NCBI GenBank assembly: GCA_027365775.1
Contig: DAHXLX010000006.1
Span: 1 to 33,669, forward strand
Length of the DNA stretch: 33,669 bases
Reading direction: 5' to 3'
DNA from: Candidatus Saccharimonadota bacterium
GTDB taxonomy: Bacteria; Patescibacteriota; Saccharimonadia; Saccharimonadales; UBA4665
Shown: positions 16,167-22,244 of the stretch, in pieces
Numbering within the stretch: position 1 is the first letter of the stretch
How the letters are laid out: each line of letters begins with the position of its first letter
Notes under the pieces: generated by a model
Seen by the model: only the letters and a program-made list of their open reading frames with translations
Told to the model about the DNA's origin: nothing
The model's database searches: none
Position numbers and translations under genes: made by a program

Positions 16167-16820
16167 ATGATTGAACCAAAAAGTCCGGAGAACATTAACC
16201 GGCAAAAATTGGATGAGCTAAGTTTCGTTGCCGATCCGATATATTGGCGCATGCTTGGATCGGCGGCGCTGAACGCTGTCGACCGGTATTCCGGTCAATC
16301 CAATATTGAGTACCAGTATGGCCGACTGACCAGGGCATGGAGCGCATCCTGGCTTGAGCAATCAGGCAATATTGTTCTGCTGGATGTTCAGACGCAACAA
16401 TTCCTGCAATTACTGAACCCAAAATACAAGGCGGATACGCTGATTATCGAGCCGAAAGATAATGACAATCTTAGACTGGCAAGTTTTTTCAGTTTCGACG
16501 TCGTCCCAAGAACCAATGACAGCGAACATCACTTAGTAGTTATGCGGACCGTCATTCCTAGCACCCGCAAAAATACGGATATCTTGAAGATCGCAAATTC
16601 AATTATTAACGTATATGAAGAGAACCCATCTTTAGCCGCGGCCAACGGCGAGGACGCCACCAGGTTATATCTTACGCTTGCCGACAAACCATTTGCTGCC
16701 AGCCATACTGTCAGGAGATCGTATCCGCTGCAAAACCTAGCGGCCGAAGCTCGCCAACATATCCGGCTTGGTTTGGCCAACGTCGCCCAAACCTTCAAGC
16801 GGTTGCATGATGTCCGCTAG
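16167..16820 (+). CDS. Unknown protein, 217 residues
   Basis: A cytoplasmic-looking protein with no signal, no membrane helix and no Cys, preceded by GGAGG 6 nt before the ATG. The N-terminal third is charged with aromatic residues (DPIYWRMLGSAALNAVDRYSG); the middle has alternating strands (NIVLLDVQTQQFLQLL, DTLIIEPKD); the C-terminus is helical (LQNLAAEARQHIRLGLANVAQTFKRL). I do not recognise a family and no catalytic motif stands out. It is divergent from sodN with ~165 nt between them, and convergent with the LCP gene, so it is likely a single-gene unit. The real ribosome site and codon use make it a credible gene. Confidence 0.75.
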   Translation: MIEPKSPENINRQKLDELSFVADPIYWRMLGSAALNAVDRYSGQSNIEYQYGRLTRAWSASWLEQSGNIVLLDVQTQQFLQLLNPKYKADTLIIEPKDNDNLRLASFFSFDVVPRTNDSEHHLVVMRTVIPSTRKNTDILKIANSIINVYEENPSLAAANGEDATRLYLTLADKPFAASHTVRRSYPLQNLAAEARQHIRLGLANVAQTFKRLHDVR

Positions 16821-16962
16821 GACCACGACCATAGCGTATACGGAGCTAATTTGGCCGGTATCTGTGTGCCGACAGGCCGCATAGCCATGCACCGGAGCGC
16901 CTTTTTTAAACTCCGCTAGCAATATCCAATCAATTGGATGGCTGTGCCATAGCCTACGACCA

Positions 16963-18366
16963 TCAATTAGCACTTGAAATGGATGACGTTGTGGCCGATG
17001 CGGCAGTATTGCCAGATATTAACGACTGATAATAACTCTGGATTTGGCTATAGTTGCCCAAGCCGGCCTTGGGGATCAGCGAATCGCCGGTTTTCGGATA
17101 ATAGTATGTTGTCAGTAGATTGTTTTTGCCGCCGTAACTTAAGCCGTATGATTTAATATTGGCGACGTTGATGTGCTTCAGCAGTTGTGCCGCCCGTAAA
17201 GCATCCGCCAGGCTGAGGTTAGTTGCGACGTTGTTGCCGATAGCGTCAAACAAACTGGTTAGTCTTATCGGGTTGCTTAGCACCCCAATGCTTAAGGCCT
17301 TCTGCTCTAAGGCCACCAGCATTTGACGTTGATGCTGCTCGCGATTGATGTCGCTTTGCGGAAAACCGTAAGCATAAGGCGAATCACCGCGGGCAAGAGC
17401 CAAAGCCAAGGCCTGTAGTCCGTCGAGAGTGACCGGCCCGTTAGGCAGTCTGACCGGTCCGCCGTGTGCTTTATCGACATTAGGATCATACAAACCGCGC
17501 GGGTCGGGACTTTTGATGTCAATAGTAATTCCACCGACGGCGTTTACGGCATCCTCGAATGCGTTGTAATTGATTAACGCATAGTAGTCAATCGGTATCT
17601 CGAAATCCGTTTCGATGGTTTTCTGCAATTCGCCCATCCCGCCTTTGAAATACCCCGGTTGATTAAACGATGACACCGTGTTGGCGAAGTTGATTTTCTC
17701 ATAACCGGCACCATTGAAATGAACCAGCAAATCCCGCGGTATGCTAAGCATAAACGCGCTGTTGTTTCTGGTGTCGATACTGACAATCATTATCGAATCG
17801 GTCAAAGCACCTTCATCACTATTGACGCCCTGGTATCCGGCCAGGAGAATATTAACTCTGCCCTGCGCTTCTCCGTTCAGTCTGGTGGTAGTGAACAAGG
17901 CGTGGATGTCACTGAAGATATTGCCATGGAACACTTTGTCCAGATCACCGATAATCCGTGAGCCGAACCAGCCGCCGGCAGTCAAAATAAGCACCAGCAG
18001 TACCAAAAACGTGGTCAAGACTTTATGCCGTCTGAACCACCTGGTTTTCTTGGTCTTTACAATCGGCACATGCCCATAAGCAGTGGACGTGCGACTGCCG
18101 GTTATGCTGTTGGGCAAAGCCATGTTAAGCAAAGGTTTCGGCTGGTTATCTGAAGCTGGATTTCTGATACCGGATAAGTTATCAAAAGATCTTGACGATT
18201 GGCTGAAATCCTTAGCCATATTTGCGCCCGATTGATTATCGGTCAACCTGTCGCTGGCCGGTCGGTTAACTAACGGCTCGTTGCTTATACGAACAGCCGG
18301 TTGGCCATTGTCTAGAGGACTGCTTTTTATATCCTCGATAACTTTCGGCTTGTTTCGATCATCCAT
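16963..18366 (-). CDS. LytR-CpsA-Psr (LCP) family cell-wall glycopolymer ligase
   Basis: 467 residues. A long, disordered, charged cytoplasmic N-terminus (about 1-108) leads into one membrane helix (about 116-136). The LCP catalytic domain (about 165-400) carries the expected DSIMIVSIDTRNN, SIPRDLLV, GYEKINFAN and DINREQHQRQM elements, the Arg/Asp residues of which bind the pyrophosphate of a lipid-linked glycopolymer. LCP proteins transfer such polymers to peptidoglycan on the outer face. A variable C-terminal domain ends in a Ser/Thr/Ala-rich tail. The gene is last in the minus-strand block after trmD but separated by ~180 bases with its own probable promoter. The 108-residue N-terminal extension is long for the family and may be regulatory. 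Confidence 0.92.
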   Translation of the reverse strand: MDDRNKPKVIEDIKSSPLDNGQPAVRISNEPLVNRPASDRLTDNQSGANMAKDFSQSSRSFDNLSGIRNPASDNQPKPLLNMALPNSITGSRTSTAYGHVPIVKTKKTRWFRRHKVLTTFLVLLVLILTAGGWFGSRIIGDLDKVFHGNIFSDIHALFTTTRLNGEAQGRVNILLAGYQGVNSDEGALTDSIMIVSIDTRNNSAFMLSIPRDLLVHFNGAGYEKINFANTVSSFNQPGYFKGGMGELQKTIETDFEIPIDYYALINYNAFEDAVNAVGGITIDIKSPDPRGLYDPNVDKAHGGPVRLPNGPVTLDGLQALALALARGDSPYAYGFPQSDINREQHQRQMLVALEQKALSIGVLSNPIRLTSLFDAIGNNVATNLSLADALRAAQLLKHINVANIKSYGLSYGGKNNLLTTYYYPKTGDSLIPKAGLGNYSQIQSYYQSLISGNTAASATTSSISSAN

Positions 18367-18426
18367 TAATATCTGCTTTTAGTACGTCTAAAGTTTATCT
18401 ATAAATTTTTCGGCCAGCACCTAAGC

Positions 18427-18446
18427 CTATTTTTGCACAAAAATAG
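18427..18446. repeat. AT-rich perfect inverted repeat between LCP gene and trmD
   Basis: CTATTTTT-GCAC-AAAAATAG forms an 8-bp perfect stem with a 4-nt loop, 61 nt upstream of the LCP start. No T-run follows on either strand outside the stem, so a terminator is not well supported. An operator site for the LCP gene is an alternative. Confidence 0.4.
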
Positions 18447-18543
18447 CACTGCTCGTCCATCATTATCGGCCTAGTTTCGTCACCCTGCAACTAACAATAG
18501 TTCCGAAACAATGCTTATAGTTTAGCATACAGCCATTGGACAT

Positions 18544-19197
18544 TTAAGCGGCTGGTTTGGAATGTTGTTGCCGCCATTGTTCGATTTGTGCATGGTGTCC
18601 GCTTAGCAGCACATCCGGAACTTTAATGCCACGGAAGTCTTCCGGCCGGGTATATTGCGGGAACTCCACCTCGCCATCATCATTTCGGAAAGATTCGATC
18701 TCCGCTGAAGTTTCACCTCCCAGTACACCTGGCAATAGCCGGACCACCGAATCGATTATGACCATTGCCGGTATTTCGCCGCCGGTTAGAATGTATGGAC
18801 CGATGCAGTATTGTTCGTCAATCCAATTAGTAATTCTCTCGTCGTAGCCTTCATAACGCGGACAGACGATAATTAGCCCGGCAGCTGTCGCAGCCAATCG
18901 TTTGGCATCGGATTGATGATAACTTTTACCCCTGGGTGTCGGAAGAATCACCACTGCAGACGGATCAGCTTGTTTGGCGTCCTCAATCGCGTTTACGATC
19001 GGTTCCGGCATCAGCAGCATGCCGTCTCCGCCGCCATACGGCGTGTCATCCACCTGCCGTCTTGGCCCACGGCCATAATCCCGAAGATTGATCAGGTCAT
19101 AGCTGACAATGCCACGATCAGCTGCTTTGTACAGCATACTGGCAAACAACACACCCTGGAACATCTCCGGAAAAAGCGATATAACCTGAATTTTCAT
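18544..19197 (-). CDS. trmD: tRNA (guanine-37-N1)-methyltransferase TrmD
   Basis: 217 residues, slightly short of the usual ~240. SPOUT-class trefoil-knot enzyme that methylates G37 of tRNAs next to the anticodon using SAM, preventing frameshifts. Visible motifs: start ISLFPEMF, RDYG...VDDTPYGGGDGMLLMPEPI, the knot region VCPRYEGYDERI (usually CGRYEGVDER) and IGPYILTGGEIPAMVIID (usually GDYVLSGGE). The catalytic-type Glu/Asp and the TGGE loop are retained. The missing C-terminal ~20 residues shorten the tRNA-binding domain. It follows rpsP and the KH gene, matching the classical rpsP-KH-(rimM)-trmD order, but rimM is absent. ATG start, 28 nt after the KH stop. Confidence 0.96.
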   Translation of the reverse strand: MKIQVISLFPEMFQGVLFASMLYKAADRGIVSYDLINLRDYGRGPRRQVDDTPYGGGDGMLLMPEPIVNAIEDAKQADPSAVVILPTPRGKSYHQSDAKRLAATAAGLIIVCPRYEGYDERITNWIDEQYCIGPYILTGGEIPAMVIIDSVVRLLPGVLGGETSAEIESFRNDDGEVEFPQYTRPEDFRGIKVPDVLLSGHHAQIEQWRQQHSKPAA

Positions 19198-19225
19198 CTT
19201 AAAATGTCTGGTCGTCGATCAAGAC

Positions 19226-19660
19226 TTAAATATCGAGATCATCCATCTCTTCGAGCTCTTTGCGTGTCTTTGAGTAACGGTCAGGCTCATTTCCGTCAGC
19301 CTCATCTTCTTGGGGCAATTCAGTTTCCAACTCTTCTTTATCGGCTTCGTCTGGCTCGGTATCGACTTCAGTGTGCTTTGGTTGAGTATTAGTCTTCCGT
19401 TGTTCGGCCGGAACGCCGTTATCGACAATCTTCAGATTATAACGGGCATCATTCTTGGTCCCTAAAGCCCTCAGTAACGTTCTCAAGCTCTGAGCGGTAG
19501 CACCGCGCTTACCGATTACCCGACCCAAGTCTTCGGGGTCAACGGTCAGCTCCAATAACACGCCCTTTTCGTCTATCCGACGCTCGATCTTGACTGCGTC
19601 GGGATTGCCGACTAATGATTTTACTACAAACTCTACGAACTGTTGGTCAATACTGTTCAT
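19226..19660 (-). CDS. KH-domain RNA-binding protein (KhpA-like) with acidic tail
   Basis: 144 residues. The first ~80 are a single KH domain as in KhpA/YlqC, with the GxxG loop IGKRGATAQSLRTLLRALG that grips single-stranded RNA. The remaining ~60 residues form an acidic, Glu/Asp-rich tail (DTEPDEADKEELETE...) absent from typical ~80-residue KhpA proteins. KhpA/KhpB dimers act as global RNA binders linked to cell division in Firmicutes. The position between rpsP and trmD is the conserved one. A GGAGG ribosome site precedes the ATG. The tail may tune RNA binding or act in protein contacts (inference). Confidence 0.92.
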   Translation of the reverse strand: MNSIDQQFVEFVVKSLVGNPDAVKIERRIDEKGVLLELTVDPEDLGRVIGKRGATAQSLRTLLRALGTKNDARYNLKIVDNGVPAEQRKTNTQPKHTEVDTEPDEADKEELETELPQEDEADGNEPDRYSKTRKELEEMDDLDI

Positions 19661-19720
19661 GACAGAATTCCTCCCTAAGGTTAAGCTAAATTTTAGTATA
19701 GCACCTTTAGCGACTGGGTT

Positions 19721-20140
19721 TTATGCTTTGTCCGCTGTCGGCTCGGTAGTGTCGCTGGCAGCGCTAACTGCACTATCCTGTCCGGTATTAGTTTCCGCCT
19801 CTTGTACAATGGCCGCTTTTTCTTTAGCCGGAGCCGTTGAGCGACGTTTGCTCGGATTTCTCACCCGCCCGTGTTTTTGGTTGGCAGCAATCGCCCAGGC
19901 CGGTAATTTCATCTTTTCCTGCTTTAACAGTTTTAACACCCGATCAGATGGTTGGGCGCCGTGATCGATGTAAAAACCAATCTTTTCCTTGTCAAGTTGC
20001 AGCGTTTTAGTGTGCGGATCGAAGCTACCGATGTAGGCTACCACCTTACCGCTAGTCGGTGTGCGCTGTGAATCTTGTACCACCATACGGAACATTGCAT
20101 GGCCACTGCGGCCCCTACGTTGCATGCGGATTACTAACAT
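19721..20140 (-). CDS. rpsP: 30S ribosomal protein bS16
   Basis: 139 residues. The first ~80 are canonical bS16: MLVIRMQRRGRSGHAMFRMVVQDSQ split region, VAYIGSFDPHTK and IDHGAQPSDRVLKLLKQ, needed for 30S assembly. The C-terminal ~55 residues (basic KRRSTAPAKEKAA, then Thr/Glu/Ala-rich) extend beyond the standard fold, a feature seen in several bacterial lineages. It leads the rpsP-KH-trmD group, and the ~115 nt to rnc upstream gives space for a promoter. Confidence 0.97.
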   Translation of the reverse strand: MLVIRMQRRGRSGHAMFRMVVQDSQRTPTSGKVVAYIGSFDPHTKTLQLDKEKIGFYIDHGAQPSDRVLKLLKQEKMKLPAWAIAANQKHGRVRNPSKRRSTAPAKEKAAIVQEAETNTGQDSAVSAASDTTEPTADKA

Positions 20141-20255
20141 TATTCTCTCTTAATCCCTATAGCCGTTGACGTTACCGTAGCTCGGCCCAATCTAGTTAAA
20201 TTAATAGCGACAATGGTATCTTATTTTACAGATTAGCGACCCTGTAGTCAACATC

Positions 20256-20963
20256 TTATATGCTACCAGCCTCGCCCAGAGTCTTAAGGGCAGACTCGGC
20301 AGCTTGCTGTTGGCCGGCTTGTTTGCTTGGCCCGCTACCTTGTCCAAGCAACCGTCCGTCAACGAAAACTCCTACCGTAAATGTTTTGTCGTGGTCCGGC
20401 CCGTCCTCTGCCATCACCCGGTAAACCGGCGTAAATCCTTCCTGACTTTGGACAATCTCCTGCAGATGAGATTTCGGATCCATCCAGGTACCGCTGTTTA
20501 AGATATCTTTAAAGGTGGATAGTATTGATTTTTCAATGAATATCTTTGCACAATCATATCCCTGATCAAGATAAATTGCCCCGATTACCGCTTCAAAACT
20601 ATTGGCTAGGATTTGTGCCCGGCCGCGCTCGGTACCTTTGCGCTCACCGCGACTTAGCCTAAGTAACGGTTCAAAATTGAACTTGTGCGCGGCAGCGCCG
20701 ATACTCTCCGTCCTGACTAACGCGCTGCGCCAGTTGGTCAGCACTCCCTCAGGTTCATGGTAATTATTGTACAAATATTCGGTCACCACCAGCTCGAGTA
20801 CCGCATCACCTAAAAACTCCAGTCGTTCATTATGTTCCTTGACCGTTTTCCGGTGTTCATTCAAATATGACCGATGGGTGAAAGCGGTAATTAAAAGTTC
20901 GATATTGTTGAAGTGGCAGCCCAGTGTGTTCTCGGCAAATAACTGATAAGCATTCACATCCAT
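20256..20963 (-). CDS. rnc: Ribonuclease III
   Basis: 235 residues from the ATG at 20963, which begins 1 nt after the Nudix stop; an in-frame ATG at 20978 and a TTG at 20999 would overlap the Nudix gene. The endonuclease domain shows the signature NERLEFLGDAVLEL (about 45-58; acidic residues Glu46, Glu49 and Asp53) and the second metal-site region NSFEAVIGAIYLDQG. A C-terminal dsRBD (about 160-232, DPKSHLQEIVQSQ...GPSKQAGQQQAAESAL) completes it. It cleaves double-stranded RNA in rRNA precursor processing. The coupling to the Nudix gene by near-contiguous stop and start suggests one operon nusB-Nudix-rnc. Confidence 0.96.
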   Translation of the reverse strand: MDVNAYQLFAENTLGCHFNNIELLITAFTHRSYLNEHRKTVKEHNERLEFLGDAVLELVVTEYLYNNYHEPEGVLTNWRSALVRTESIGAAAHKFNFEPLLRLSRGERKGTERGRAQILANSFEAVIGAIYLDQGYDCAKIFIEKSILSTFKDILNSGTWMDPKSHLQEIVQSQEGFTPVYRVMAEDGPDHDKTFTVGVFVDGRLLGQGSGPSKQAGQQQAAESALKTLGEAGSI

Positions 20964-20964
20964 C

Positions 20965-21462
20965 TTATAATTTGGCATCCCGGATTCGTTTAAGTCCAAC
21001 CAGAATCAACTTGCCGATATCCTCGTAGGCGATCTTGTCGATGGCGTCATGGGCCGGAAACCAGCGCATATCGTTCAGCCACTCCTCACCGTTAAGCTCA
21101 TGGGTGTTGCCTAGTGCCTGTACCAGATAAATATGCATAGTCATCAATACCAGCGTATGGTTACGCCGGTATCGGAAATTGACCTTGCCTAACCAGTTCA
21201 TGACTTTCATGTCCTGTAGCCCGGTCTCTTCGCGTATTTCTCTTTCGGCGGTAACTTTCGGTTCTTCACCGGGCTCGACGTGACCCTTCGGTATTGTCCA
21301 ACGGTTCTTAGCATCCTGAATCAACAACAGCTCCAGTTGCTGGGTTTTTGGGTTCCGGCGCCAAATAACGCCGCCAGAAGTCGTTTCATGAACGGCTTCG
21401 TCAATTACCGGGCGCCGGGATACCAGGCGCTTGATTCCTTTAATTGGTTTAGGTCTATGCAT
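20965..21462 (-). CDS. Nudix hydrolase (MutT-like)
   Basis: 165 residues. A complete Nudix box, GHVEPGE(x7)REIREETGL, lies near residues 75-97 and supplies the Mg-binding Glu cluster. The flanking strands (TSGGVIWRR, LELLLIQD, WTIPKGHVEPGE) fit nucleotide or dinucleoside-polyphosphate (Ap4A-type) pyrophosphatases, where IPKGHVEPGE is common. It is sandwiched between nusB (3 nt away) and rnc (1 nt away), so it is surely co-transcribed. It is separate from, and only distantly similar to, the Nudix domain inside the LeuRS of the same operon region. Substrate not determinable from sequence. Confidence 0.94.
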   Translation of the reverse strand: MHRPKPIKGIKRLVSRRPVIDEAVHETTSGGVIWRRNPKTQQLELLLIQDAKNRWTIPKGHVEPGEEPKVTAEREIREETGLQDMKVMNWLGKVNFRYRRNHTLVLMTMHIYLVQALGNTHELNGEEWLNDMRWFPAHDAIDKIAYEDIGKLILVGLKRIRDAKL

Positions 21463-21465
21463 CGA

Positions 21466-21945
21466 TTAAGCTTTCGTTTTCTTGCTATTTTTAGCCCGCG
21501 GTTTAGGCTTCGGGCTTTGCTCCTCTTTTTGCCTGAGCAATGTGCCCAAGACACCGTTTACAAATTTTGAAGAATTTTCACCGCCGAACGCCTTGGCAAG
21601 CTCGACTGCTTCGTTAATTACTACCTTAGGCGGCACGTCACCACCTTGCTTAAGTTCATACAGTCCGATTCTGAGAATTATCCTGTCCATTCTTGCAATC
21701 TGGTCGATCGGCCATTCCGGGGCCACCGGTTGTAATTCTTTGTCCAGGCCGGCTGAATGGATGGACACTCCATGCACCAGTTGTTGAATGAATTCAGTAT
21801 CCTCAACCATGTCGGCATAGCGGGCGATATTGCGATCCAATACCTGATTAAGATCGAAATCTTTATCGCCGGCGTCAACTCTGAACTCCTCTTCATAGAG
21901 AGTTTGAAGAGCGATGATCCTACCTAAATGTCTATTCGATGCCAT
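21466..21945 (-). CDS. nusB: Transcription antitermination factor NusB
   Basis: 159 residues: the all-helical NusB domain (about 1-135) with NRHLGRIIALQTLYEEEF at the start, the conserved IDQIARMDRIILRIGLYELK and PKVVINEAVELAKAFGGENSSKFVNGVLGTL. It binds boxA RNA with S10 to promote rRNA antitermination. The C-terminus adds a basic Lys/Arg tail (KPKPRAKNSKKTKA), which may strengthen RNA contact. It is the first gene of the nusB-Nudix-rnc group, with ATG start and a ~50-nt gap to rpmF. Confidence 0.95.
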   Translation of the reverse strand: MASNRHLGRIIALQTLYEEEFRVDAGDKDFDLNQVLDRNIARYADMVEDTEFIQQLVHGVSIHSAGLDKELQPVAPEWPIDQIARMDRIILRIGLYELKQGGDVPPKVVINEAVELAKAFGGENSSKFVNGVLGTLLRQKEEQSPKPKPRAKNSKKTKA

Positions 21946-21995
21946 CAGCTTACCTGCAATCTCCGGCAGATCTATGCTTAATCGGCCGGGGGATA

Positions 21996-22145
21996 TTAAA
22001 CGTTGGCAACCTTACCGGTTTCACGCTTGGTTGTCTTAACTTTGACCGGAGAACGACCATTGACTCTACGGGCCAGCTTAATAACTAAATGACTGCGCCT
22101 GGCACCGGTCGCTCTTGGACTGGTTCGTTTTTTAGGCTTTCCCAT
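21996..22145 (-). CDS. rpmF: 50S ribosomal protein bL32, short zinc-less form
   Basis: A 49-residue basic protein starting at the internal ATG 22145 (the longer frame upstream has no L32-like sequence). MGKPKKRTSPRATGARRSHLVIK matches the bL32 start in pieces (PKKRTSPR, RRSH). The C-terminal half lacks the zinc-binding CxxC pairs of the C-plus type and reads as a basic strand region (NGRSPVKVKTTKRETGK). Length is slightly below the usual 55-65. AAAGAGAGG lies upstream as a possible ribosome site. Position between leuS and nusB fits a translation cluster. The family call is good but rests mainly on the first 25 residues. Confidence 0.82.
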   Translation of the reverse strand: MGKPKKRTSPRATGARRSHLVIKLARRVNGRSPVKVKTTKRETGKVANV

Positions 22146-22244
22146 ATTTTTAGCTTTGCCTCTCTTTCTCAGGCTATTAATTCTTGGCTTTAGTTTAGCA
22201 AATTTACACCTTAGATTCAACTCGATCAAACTAATCAAGCCGGT

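Noticed and set aside
16890-16915. Terminator hairpin between the unknown gene and the LCP gene
   Set aside because: The CGGAG/CTCCG stem is only 5 bp with a 13-nt loop that itself contains the T-run, so it is not a proper terminator.
16737-16973. Minus-strand frame of 78 codons from a GTG overlapping the LCP stop
   Set aside because: It reads with fairly protein-like composition across the intergenic part, but has no ribosome site, runs antisense through 84 bases of the unknown gene at 16167 and matches nothing I recognise.
22146-22238. N-terminal extension of bL32 by 31 residues
   Set aside because: The extension has no L32-like sequence, and the internal ATG gives exactly the expected family start.
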